From Symploca sp. SIO2C1 (GTDB lineage Bacteria; Cyanobacteriota; Cyanobacteriia; Cyanobacteriales; Coleofasciculaceae), in NCBI GenBank assembly GCA_010692635.1, contig JAAHGL010000005.1, forward strand, positions 1-64,000: a stretch of DNA of 64,000 nucleotides. The letters are read 5' to 3'. The notes below the pieces were generated by a model, which saw only the letters and a program-made list of their open reading frames with translations, searched no databases and was not told where the DNA came from. This document shows positions 51,832-59,452 of this stretch, piece by piece (the first letter of the stretch is position 1; every line of letters begins with the position of its first letter). A program made the translations under genes and the position numbers.

Positions 51832-51863
51832 GTAGGTTGGGTGGAGCGCTAGCGCAACCCAAC
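51832..51863. repeat. GTAGGTTGGGT palindromic repeat, short copy
   Basis: A 32-bp palindromic copy (GTAGGTTGGGTGGAGCGCTA ... CAACCCAAC) directly before MITE family 2. Confidence 0.7.
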
Positions 51864-51873
51864 AGCAAATACC

Positions 51874-52054
51874 CAATGGTGACAAGTTAAGGTAAAAGTG
51901 TCGTTGTCAAGGGAGCTGGGGAAGCTGAGGAAGCTGAGGAAGAAGAATATAATTTTTCAACCTCTTGAGTATTTCCATATATAGTGTTTTTTGAGCCTTC
52001 AAGCACCATATATGGGAGTTGACAAAATGCACAACTGTTTACTTGTCACCATTG
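51874..52054 (+). mobile_element. MITE family 2, complete copy Y (9-bp TSD)
   Basis: 181 bp with perfect 14-bp terminal inverted repeats CAATGGTGACAAGT and ACTTGTCACCATTG, flanked by the perfect 9-bp direct repeat GCAAATACC (51865-51873, 52055-52063). The interior carries a GGGAGCTGGGGAAGCTGAGG minisatellite. No ORF. The truncated copy at 46969-47136 is inverted relative to it. Confidence 0.9.
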
Positions 52055-52096
52055 GCAAATACCTCTTAACAGCCCACAAATTACAAAGATTTGGGT

Positions 52097-52387
52097 ATGA
52101 GCCTGAAAGATTTACTTAAAGAAAAACGTGAAGAAATTATTAGCATTGCTGCTAAGTATGGAGCATTCAATGTGCGAATATTTGGCTCAGTGGCACGGGT
52201 AGAGGAAACTGCTGATAGTGATATCGATTTTTTGGTAGAGTTGGGGTCGGATAGAAACTTGCTGGATCGGATCGCATTAATACAAGATTTAGAAGATATT
52301 TTATGTAGAAAAGTAGATGTGGTGACGGTTAAAGGACTGCGAGAGTACTTTCGCGATCGCATTCTTAATGAGGCGATATCATTGTGA
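52097..52387 (+). CDS. MNT-type nucleotidyltransferase (antitoxin-like)
   Basis: 96 residues from ATG 52097 (MSLKDLLKEKREEI). Minimal nucleotidyltransferase fold with FGSVARVEETADSDIDFLVEL, the G-S-x(n)-D-x-D metal-binding signature, and a third acidic position in KVDVVTV. MNT proteins pair with HEPN toxins and modify them. The following GTG overlaps this stop (GTGA), but the expected HEPN gene is reduced to 17 codons, so this is an orphan of a broken pair. Confidence 0.85.
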   Translation: MSLKDLLKEKREEIISIAAKYGAFNVRIFGSVARVEETADSDIDFLVELGSDRNLLDRIALIQDLEDILCRKVDVVTVKGLREYFRDRILNEAISL

Positions 52388-52437
52388 CAGATAATCAGAT
52401 TTATTTGGCAGATATAGCTAAGCGGATTTTAAGGTGA
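52384..52437 (+). pseudogene. Remnant of HEPN-like toxin gene
   Basis: A 17-codon ORF (MTDNQIYLADIAKRILR) starting at a GTG that overlaps the MNT stop. The sequence resembles the start of HEPN (DUF86) proteins, which follow MNT genes, then ends at a TGA that overlaps the GTG of the next gene. Interpreted as a deletion that removed nearly all of the toxin. The homology is short, so this call is tentative. Confidence 0.45.
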
Positions 52438-54038
52438 AAATAGAACGGATAAATCTGAAAACAACAACACTACAAATTTTGGCAGTAACAGCCTTCCTCA
52501 GTCTAGGTTTTTTACTCAAAGTTAACATGGGCAATGTCAACGAAGTTTATGCTTTGCCTTTGGCTAAACAGTATGCAGATCCTACCTGGGTTCCAGGAGA
52601 CTGGTACTATAATGAACCTACCGGGTATCGACTGTTGTTCGTCGCTTTGCTTGGTCACTTAACCGTAGCTTGGGGTTTTTTAGCAACTTCGATCATCGGA
52701 CGGTTAATTTACTACACTCTGATATCTTCAGGCTTAGTCTTATTAGGTAGAAAGCTAGGCATCAGCTTAGCACCTCTATTAGTCGGAATTGGTCTATTTT
52801 TATACGTCAATCATTATCAAGGAATGGTTGCTCAGGAATGGTTGGTGGGAGGAGTTGAGGCTAAGTCCTTTGCTTACGGTTTCCTCCTCCTCGCTATTTG
52901 GCTGATGTTAGGGGGCTCCTATCGCTTGATGGCATTGATGCTAGGATTATCTGCCTCATTTCATGTCTTGGTAGGAGGCTGGGCTTTTCTGGCAGTGGTA
53001 GGATGGCTACTCTGGAAGCGCAAACAAGATTTTGCTGATATCTCTTATCTAGGTTCAGTTTTGCTCATCTACTTTGTAGCCAGTGGGTTTGCCATTTTGC
53101 CTGTGTTCCAGCAGTTATTTACTCCGATTCCCAGCGGCTCGATCGAACCTTCCTATTTATTCGTCTTCCTGCGACACCCTCATCATGTCAATCCTCGATC
53201 CTGGGACTCAGATTGGTGGCTACTCCCGTTAGTACACTTATTGATTTTAGCTATTAGTTGGTTCCTACTCCAACGGAAGCAACAGTCTGAGGAACCATCC
53301 CCACAACATATCGCTCGTAGGTCGTTGGTTGAGTTCACCCTTATTACTCTAGTACCTTTTGTCCTCGGATTAGCGATCGCTCCTTTTGATACTCAAGGTA
53401 AGCTCTTGCAGTATTTCTTCTTCCGTTTGGGTGATATCATGTTACCCCTCAATAGCTATCTGTTATTTGTTTGCGCTTTGGAGCAAACTTTCATCGGCAG
53501 TAAACAGCGGCTATTTTCCCTATTTTGTATCCTACTACTAAGTATTGCTGTTAGTATCCTGAGTGTCAACTTTTACCATTCATTAATAGCTCTAACTCAA
53601 TTTCCGGGTAAGGAGCAGGGAGTAGAGCCAGAATGGCAAGATATGTGTACTTGGATTAAAACTAATACCCCTCACAATACCCTGGTTATCTCTCCCCCAG
53701 TAGAATTTGTCAACTTTACCTGGCTCACTGAGCGTCCCACTATTGCTAAATTCAGATTGCTACCGTCAGTTTCTGCAAGTGTAATTGGGTGGTATGAACG
53801 CCTCAATGACTTGAGTGGTGACATTAATCCCTGGCCAAGTAAAGATAGTAAAAAGGATAACAGAAGTGAGATTCGTCAGGCACTCACCACTGGTTACTAT
53901 AGCTTGCAAACTCCTCAGGTTGAGTCTTTAATGCTCAAGTACCATGCCAATTATTTCGTCACTCGTACCGAACACCAACTAGAGTTACCCATCGCTTATC
54001 AAAATTCTCTCTATATTTTTTATCAAAAGGGTGAGTAA
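52434..54038 (+). CDS. Polytopic membrane protein, GT-C-like (paralogue 1)
   Basis: 534 residues with about ten hydrophobic segments across 1-385 (LQILAVTAFLSLGFLL through LFSLFCILLLSIAVSILSV) and a soluble C-terminal domain (about 400-534, DMCTWIKTNTPHNTLVISPP, MLKYHANYFVTRTE). Overall layout, with an N-terminal luminal loop (DPTWVPGDWYYNEPTGYRLLF) and a C-terminal soluble part, resembles GT-C polyprenyl-linked glycosyltransferase-like proteins, but no catalytic signature can be named. It resembles the gene at 54568. The GTG start overlaps the preceding remnant's stop (GTGA), suggesting coupling. Confidence 0.78.
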   Translation: MKIERINLKTTTLQILAVTAFLSLGFLLKVNMGNVNEVYALPLAKQYADPTWVPGDWYYNEPTGYRLLFVALLGHLTVAWGFLATSIIGRLIYYTLISSGLVLLGRKLGISLAPLLVGIGLFLYVNHYQGMVAQEWLVGGVEAKSFAYGFLLLAIWLMLGGSYRLMALMLGLSASFHVLVGGWAFLAVVGWLLWKRKQDFADISYLGSVLLIYFVASGFAILPVFQQLFTPIPSGSIEPSYLFVFLRHPHHVNPRSWDSDWWLLPLVHLLILAISWFLLQRKQQSEEPSPQHIARRSLVEFTLITLVPFVLGLAIAPFDTQGKLLQYFFFRLGDIMLPLNSYLLFVCALEQTFIGSKQRLFSLFCILLLSIAVSILSVNFYHSLIALTQFPGKEQGVEPEWQDMCTWIKTNTPHNTLVISPPVEFVNFTWLTERPTIAKFRLLPSVSASVIGWYERLNDLSGDINPWPSKDSKKDNRSEIRQALTTGYYSLQTPQVESLMLKYHANYFVTRTEHQLELPIAYQNSLYIFYQKGE

Positions 54039-54145
54039 GTCGGGTTTTGAACATTGGACACTAAGCTTATACAGTGTCTGACTTGCTCCTTCTTAAAATT
54101 TGTCCAAACTCTAAATGTATTGCTTCTTTCTTTCCCATCAATAGT

Positions 54146-54463
54146 TCAGACAATATAACCGTGTTGCTTACCCCAATTTAACCATGCTTCTGCCATTTGT
54201 TTAACTTTACCTCTTTGTTCAGGCTGTACTGGGTTTTCTTGGGTAATTTGACGTAGAGCAGGAAGCCAGTAAATTGGGTTTTGACGTAAATCTTCTAATA
54301 ACAAAGGGATTACAGCTTGTCCCATACTTACAATTTTTTGATATGCGGGATGTTTGGACATTTCAACAGTAGATGACATACCTTCCACCTCTTGAATCCA
54401 CTGAGATGCAAGATTAACAAATTCCTCTTTTAATTCTTGATTATTGTGTTCTTTCACCTGCAT
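54146..54463 (-). CDS. Small helical protein, unknown function
   Basis: 105 residues, all-helical and acidic: FVNLASQWIQEVEGMSSTVE, AYQKIVSMGQAVIPLLLEDL, ALRQITQENPVQ, AEAWLNWGKQHGYIV. The pattern ('PxYQ-I...IPLLL-DL...W--ALR-IT-ENPV...W--WG---GY') is common among small cyanobacterial hypothetical proteins, but no function is known. It lies on the minus strand between two related plus-strand membrane genes. Confidence 0.7.
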   Translation of the reverse strand: MQVKEHNNQELKEEFVNLASQWIQEVEGMSSTVEMSKHPAYQKIVSMGQAVIPLLLEDLRQNPIYWLPALRQITQENPVQPEQRGKVKQMAEAWLNWGKQHGYIV

Positions 54464-54567
54464 AATATGTATGATTTTCCTTGATGTCTAAATCCGTACT
54501 CCATATATTAACAATAATTTTCAACCAAGAGTGTACAACATAATTATTAGATAATCTTAAATCAAGA

Positions 54568-56367
54568 ATGACAATTATCAGTTATTTGCCGAAACTGTTA
54601 ACCACTCCCAAAGCCAAAAACTATAACTTCCAGGTTATTTTTTGGCTAAGTTTAAGTCTGGTGTTCGCTGCCCATTATAGTATCCTGGGATTTCAACAAT
54701 CTCTAACTCAGTATTCTATACAGGATGATGCAAGGCAACATGTGTTTTGGATGCGGCGATTCTTAGACCCTGAATTGTTTCCCAATGACTTAATTGCCGA
54801 CTATTTTCAATCCGTTGCTCCTTGGGGTTATACCAATTTATATCACCTGTTTGCCACAGTAGGCATTGACCCAATTGTTCTGAGTAAATATCTACCAATA
54901 GTACTCGGTTTAATCACCACTGCCTACTGTTTTGGAGTCTGCTTAGAAATTTTGCCAGTGCCAGTGGCAGGATTTATGGCAGCAGTGATGCTCAACCAAA
55001 ATCTTTGGATTGAAGATGACTTAGTTTCAGCCACCCCCAGAGCTTTTATCTATCCTTTACTATTAGGATTTTTGTATTATCTCTTGCGAGGTTCCCTACT
55101 ACCCTGTCTAGGTGCGATCGCATTACAAGGTCTATTTTATCCTCAATCTGTATTGATCTCTTCCGGTGTCCTAGTACTGCGAGTATTGCATTGGGGGACC
55201 AGGAGTTGGAGGGACGCGGGGACAAGGAGACGCGGAGACGCGGAGATGAAGAGACAAGGGAAAAATTCCCAATTCCCAATTCCCAATTCCCAATTCCCAA
55301 TTCCCTATCAATTTGCTGCTGCTGGATTGGGAGTAGCTCTACTAGTACTCTTACCCTATGCTTTGAGCAATTCTTCTTTCGGACCGATTATTACCGTAGA
55401 CCAGGCTAAGAGTTTACCAGAGTTTTGGTCAGGGGGTAGGTCAACCTTTTTTCGAGATAATCTCTGGTTGTTTTGGTTAGGGGGACGTAGTGGGATCTTA
55501 CCGGATATGCCGGTTACACCTCTAATCCTGGGTACTGGTTTACTGTTACCGATATTACTGCGCTATCCCTCTCGATTACCACTAGTGAAGGAAGTTAAAT
55601 ATAAAGCCGTAATCTTAGCTCAGTTGATACTGGCATCCTTGGGAATGTTTGCTGCTGCTCATATTTTCTTGTTTAGGCTGCATTTACCTAACCGCTATAC
55701 CAGTCATAGCTTTAGAGTTACCATAGCTCTAGCTGCTGCGATCGCCTTAACAATTATTTTAGATGCTATTTTTGTTTGGGCACAACGGCAAATTAAACCT
55801 CGGTTTTCTGGAAGACAAGTGGTAGCAGTGGGGACAGCTGTGCTGTTAGGAATGGTAATTACTCTATATCCCCAAACTTGGAGACATTTTCCCAGAACTC
55901 AATACCAATTAGGTCAACACCCAGAATTATATGAGTTCTTTGCTCAACAACCCAAGAATATTTTGATTGCTTCGCTAGCTGAAGAAGCCAATAACTTGCC
56001 AACTTTCGCCCAGCGGTCTATCCTCGTAGGCAGTGAATATGCTATTCCCTACCATACTGGCTACTACAACCAATTCCGTCAGCGAGTCTTGGACTTAATT
56101 CAGGCTCAGTACAGTCCTAATTTAGCAGAAGTACAAGAATTTATTGACAAGTACAACATTGATTTTTGGCTGTTGGACTTAGCTGCTTTTACCCCCGAGT
56201 ACCTGGCAAATAATGAATGGTTACAGCAGTTTCAACCACTAGCGAGGGAAGCGCAAATGAGGCTTGAACAAGGAACGGTACCTGCTTTGGTAAATTTAAG
56301 GGAGCGCTGTTTAGTTTTTCAAACTGAGGGTTTAGTTGTTTTGGCAGCAGAATGTGTTAAAGAATAA
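54568..56367 (+). CDS. Polytopic membrane protein, GT-C-like (paralogue 2)
   Basis: 599 residues with about ten hydrophobic segments (VIFWLSLSLVFAAHYSILGF to VVAVGTAVLLGMVITLYP) and a soluble C-terminal domain (about 440-599, YEFFAQQPKNILIASLAEEA, YNIDFWLLDLAAFTPEYL) that mirrors the CTWIKTNTP...KYHANYFV part of 52434. The N-terminal luminal loop has YSIQDDARQHVFWMRRFLDPELFPNDLI; acidic pairs in this position are typical of GT-C enzymes. A repeat-encoded stretch (about 210-247, Arg/Glu/Gly-rich then [14 protein letters not shown]) is inserted between two membrane segments. Function not established. Confidence 0.78.
   Translation: MTIISYLPKLLTTPKAKNYNFQVIFWLSLSLVFAAHYSILGFQQSLTQYSIQDDARQHVFWMRRFLDPELFPNDLIADYFQSVAPWGYTNLYHLFATVGIDPIVLSKYLPIVLGLITTAYCFGVCLEILPVPVAGFMAAVMLNQNLWIEDDLVSATPRAFIYPLLLGFLYYLLRGSLLPCLGAIALQGLFYPQSVLISSGVLVLRVLHWGTRSWRDAGTRRRGDAEMKRQGKNSQFPIPNSQFPIPYQFAAAGLGVALLVLLPYALSNSSFGPIITVDQAKSLPEFWSGGRSTFFRDNLWLFWLGGRSGILPDMPVTPLILGTGLLLPILLRYPSRLPLVKEVKYKAVILAQLILASLGMFAAAHIFLFRLHLPNRYTSHSFRVTIALAAAIALTIILDAIFVWAQRQIKPRFSGRQVVAVGTAVLLGMVITLYPQTWRHFPRTQYQLGQHPELYEFFAQQPKNILIASLAEEANNLPTFAQRSILVGSEYAIPYHTGYYNQFRQRVLDLIQAQYSPNLAEVQEFIDKYNIDFWLLDLAAFTPEYLANNEWLQQFQPLAREAQMRLEQGTVPALVNLRERCLVFQTEGLVVLAAECVKE
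55198..55305 (+). repeat. Two simple repeats inside a membrane-protein gene
   Basis: A GGAGACGC-type 8-mer tract (55206-55256) followed by (CCCAATT)n (55266-55304), in the same order as in the ols ACP2-ST linker. It remains in frame and encodes a loop of about 36 residues between hydrophobic segments. Confidence 0.88.
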
Positions 56368-56416
56368 ATGAATGCTTCCATTGGAAAATTTAATTTTCTT
56401 GACAGTGAGAAATGGT

Positions 56417-57868
56417 TCAGAGCAAAGCTTTGAGCAGTGCCTGGAATTTGAGTTGAATTTCAGCTAATTCCTTATTAGGGTCAGAACCAGCAACAATACC
56501 AGCACCAGCATAGAATCTAGCACGGCAAGTTGGGGAACTCTCTAACAAGGGTTGATCGCTTTCAATTAAAGCTGAACGAATGCCTACAATAAATTCACAG
56601 TTTCCTTGATAATCTACCCAACCTAAAGGAGCCCCATATAAAGACCGATCAAAGGTTTCTAAAGCCAGAATTTGCTCTTGAGCTATTTTGGTGGGAACTC
56701 CTGCTTCTGCTGGAGTTGGATGCAGTTGATTAACGATTTCTAAGGGATGGATATCTGTTAATAGCTGAGCTTTAATTGGTGTCCATAAATGCTGGATGTT
56801 AGAAAGTTGTAGCAGTTGGGTAGCTGATAGAACTTGGGGCGTTAAACCGAGGGAACAGAGAGATTGGATAAGAAAATCAAGAACAAATCCGTGTTCGCGC
56901 CTTTCTTTTTCACTACAGAGTAATCGGTTAGCTAAGTCGGCATCTTCAGCTACTGTTTTTCCCCTTGGTGCAGAACCGGCTATCGCATCGGTTACTAACT
57001 GACGATTTTGAATGCTAACTAGACGCTCAGGACTAGCACCGATAAAGTTTTGTCCCTTGCCGTTACTAGTCGAAAAAATATAGCAATCAGGATAACTATG
57101 ACGCAGATTGTCAAGAGAATTAACTAAGTTAAATTGCCTTAGTGAAACTACATCAATGGCATTGGCTAGGACAATTTTGCTTAATTGATTGGTCTGAATC
57201 AATTGTAGAGCAGATTCAACTGATGATTTGAAGAGCTCTTCACTTTCTTGATCTTGGTTGATAAATTTATTTTTCTGCTGCTGAGGAATCAGAAAAATAT
57301 TTCGACTAGACCGGGTGATAATTTGTAATTGATTGCATAAGCTTTCCCACAACCAGTCAAGATTTATTTGAGGATTGATGGCAATATTGGCAACTAATAA
57401 ACAACTGGTTTGAGAACAGGATATTTGCCAGCGAGGAAGAAAAATAGTGGCAGAAGGGAAAGGGGATTCAACTGTTGGATTGTTCTCAAAAAACGTAAAG
57501 CTGCAGAAGAAATGAGGTCCAGCAAACGGCAATTTTAAGTCACCGTGACTGATGGTATTAGCTAGGCAAGACTGAATAAATTGTTGTGCTTTCTCGAAGC
57601 GATCGCGCCCTTCAAATTCAATCGCAGCAGCAGCATCAATCGCGGCAATAGCTTCTTGCTTCTTGCTGTTTTCCAAGTAAAATTGCAGTTGCTCTGGTTT
57701 GGCGATCGCTTGGAGGGCTGCCAGGGGATCACGGTGTTGAATTTCTTGGGAAATACTGATAAATTGTTGCAAATTTTTAGCAATAGCTTGCTGTTTGCCA
57801 GTTAACAGCAGTTCATACAGCTCTTTGTGAGCATCAAAGAGATTAGTGCGATATGGGGTGAGAGTCAT
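56417..57868 (-). CDS. menF: Isochorismate synthase MenF
   Basis: 483 residues. It converts chorismate to isochorismate, the first committed step toward phylloquinone (vitamin K1) of photosystem I. The chorismate-binding core covers about 220-480: KIVLANAIDVVSL, FIGASPERLVSI, TDAIAGSAPRGKT, HLWTPIKAQL, LHPTPAEAGVPTK, GAPLGWVDYQGNCEFIVGI, FYAGAGIVAGSDPNKEL with the Glu/Asp metal ligands. The N-terminal ~200 residues are variable, as usual. It is divergent to menA with a ~230-bp gap, a clustered arrangement of the same pathway. Confidence 0.94.
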   Translation of the reverse strand: MTLTPYRTNLFDAHKELYELLLTGKQQAIAKNLQQFISISQEIQHRDPLAALQAIAKPEQLQFYLENSKKQEAIAAIDAAAAIEFEGRDRFEKAQQFIQSCLANTISHGDLKLPFAGPHFFCSFTFFENNPTVESPFPSATIFLPRWQISCSQTSCLLVANIAINPQINLDWLWESLCNQLQIITRSSRNIFLIPQQQKNKFINQDQESEELFKSSVESALQLIQTNQLSKIVLANAIDVVSLRQFNLVNSLDNLRHSYPDCYIFSTSNGKGQNFIGASPERLVSIQNRQLVTDAIAGSAPRGKTVAEDADLANRLLCSEKERREHGFVLDFLIQSLCSLGLTPQVLSATQLLQLSNIQHLWTPIKAQLLTDIHPLEIVNQLHPTPAEAGVPTKIAQEQILALETFDRSLYGAPLGWVDYQGNCEFIVGIRSALIESDQPLLESSPTCRARFYAGAGIVAGSDPNKELAEIQLKFQALLKALL

Positions 57869-58100
57869 AGAAACAGGGAATAGTAAATTTTTTTGAAGTT
57901 CTCTTCCAAAAGTCCGACTAACAATGGTGGGATGTCTAGAGGGACATACTGGCTCCCTACCGGATCCCTGGTGTCGATTGACCCCTTTCTCTGGCTCGAA
58001 CTACCGACAGTACAGATCAGCACTTCTGTACTTTGGACTTACCCATCCTACCAGAGAACTATCACAGGCTAAGGATTTAAACAAACAACTATTTTTGCTG

Positions 58101-59003
58101 ATGACTACCAGCTTCGTTAGACAATCAAACACTAAATTGTGGCTAGCCGCAATCAAGCCACCTATGTATACTGTAGCGGTTATCCCCATTTGGGTAGGAA
58201 CTGCTGTGGCTTGGGCAACCGATGGAGGGATTGATAGCCTTATATTTTCCACCTTTTTAATCTCAGCAATTTTGATAATTGCTTGGCTCAATCTCAGCAA
58301 TGATGTTTTTGATGCTGAAACTGGTATTGATAAAAATAAAGCTCATTCTGTGGTGAACTTAACTGGGAATAAGCCACTAATTTTCTGGTTGAGCAATTTC
58401 TGTTTAGCTGCAGGCATTCTGGGAATTTTAGCGATCGCTTGGTGGCAACAAGACTTCACTGTAATTACTATTATTCTGCTGTGTTGTGCTCTAGGATATA
58501 GCTACCAGGGACCACCCTTTCGCTTTGGTTACCAGGGATTAGGGGAGATTATCTGTTTTGTTACTTTTGGTCCGATGGCAGTCTCCGCTGCTTACTACTC
58601 TCAAACTCAGAGTTGGTCTTGGACTAATCTAGCAGCTGCTGTGATTATCGGGATTACCACCAGTGTAATTTTGTTTTGCTCCCATTTTCACCAAGTAGAG
58701 GATGACACTGCAGCGGGAAAGCGATCGCCGATTGTGCGCCTTGGAACCCAAAGAGGCTCCCAAGTGTTAATCTGCTTTGGCAGCATTGTCTATATTCTTA
58801 CTGGCTTATTTACTTTATTCGGTATTTTTCCTCTCTGGACTTTACTAACCTTCCTCAGTTTCCCCTTTGCTCTCAAGCTATTTCGTCACGTTCACCAGTA
58901 TCATGACCAACCAGATAAGGTAAGTAATTGTAAATTTATCGCAGTAGCTATGCATTTTGGGAGTGGCTTGTTGTTGGGGTTAGGATTTGTTGTTGGAATT
59001 TAG
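58101..59003 (+). CDS. menA: 2-carboxy-1,4-naphthoquinone phytyltransferase MenA
   Basis: About 300 residues, UbiA-family integral membrane prenyltransferase that attaches the phytyl chain to 1,4-dihydroxy-2-naphthoate in phylloquinone synthesis. First Asp-rich motif NDVFDAETGID (about 72), second EDDTAAGKRSPIVRLG (about 196), about eight membrane helices, C-terminal AMHFGSGLLLGLGFVV. ATG 58101 is chosen because the family begins here (LWLAAIKPPMYTVAVIPIWVG); a GTG at 57924 adds 59 residues unlike the family. Divergent from menF. Confidence 0.94.
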   Translation: MTTSFVRQSNTKLWLAAIKPPMYTVAVIPIWVGTAVAWATDGGIDSLIFSTFLISAILIIAWLNLSNDVFDAETGIDKNKAHSVVNLTGNKPLIFWLSNFCLAAGILGILAIAWWQQDFTVITIILLCCALGYSYQGPPFRFGYQGLGEIICFVTFGPMAVSAAYYSQTQSWSWTNLAAAVIIGITTSVILFCSHFHQVEDDTAAGKRSPIVRLGTQRGSQVLICFGSIVYILTGLFTLFGIFPLWTLLTFLSFPFALKLFRHVHQYHDQPDKVSNCKFIAVAMHFGSGLLLGLGFVVGI

Positions 59004-59013
59004 AATTCAGAAT

Positions 59014-59279
59014 TTACGTCTAATGTGAATTAAATTGTACATATCGTAGGGGCGGGTTTAGCGACAAACCAACCCATTTGACCCGAATATTGGGATCAAA
59101 ACCCGCCCAACGCCATCCCCAGGTTAATGCAACCAATCTCCAATTCTAAATTCCCTTGGTTATCGCTTGGGCGGGTTTTGTATTAAGACTTTCACTAAAT
59201 GTGTTGACGGTGATCCTAAACCCGCCCCTACGGCAATTGATATTGTCTGTTTTGGGTATCTAATTCACATTATGCGTAA
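59014..59279. mobile_element. MITE-like element with two nested inverted repeats
   Basis: Outer arms TTACGTCTAATGTGAATTA (59014-59032) and TAATTCACATTATGCGTAA (59261-59279) match at 16 of 19 positions or better; inner arms CGTAGGGGCGGGTTTA (59045-59060) and its perfect complement (59217-59232) are 16 bp. A further CCCGCCCAA/TTGGGCGGGTTTT pair lies inside (about 59105 and 59167). No ORF. It occupies most of the menA downstream gap. Confidence 0.65.
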
Positions 59280-59343
59280 TTTAGAATTTAGAATTAATTT
59301 GTTGGTCTAAAATCCTTGTACAGCAAAGATTTTGGAGTTTATT

Positions 59344-59435
59344 TTAAGTGAGATACAGATCCTATTCCCTATTCCCCATTCCCCATTCCCAAAAACCAGG
59401 CTCTTTGTACCTCATCTAAATGAAAAACGCTGTAT
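59344..59435 (-). mobile_element. MITE-like family 3, copy 2 (inverted)
   Basis: Reverse complement of the element at 19422-19533: shares CCATTCCCAAAAACCAGG, CTTTGTACCTCAT and TCTAAATGA, with a (TATTCCC)/(CATTCCC) minisatellite at 59362-59390. Confidence 0.65.
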
Positions 59436-59452
59436 CAATTATCAATTATCAA

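Noticed and set aside
57924-58100. N-terminal extension of MenA from a GTG start
   Set aside because: The 59 extra residues do not resemble MenA and the family begins at the ATG at 58101.
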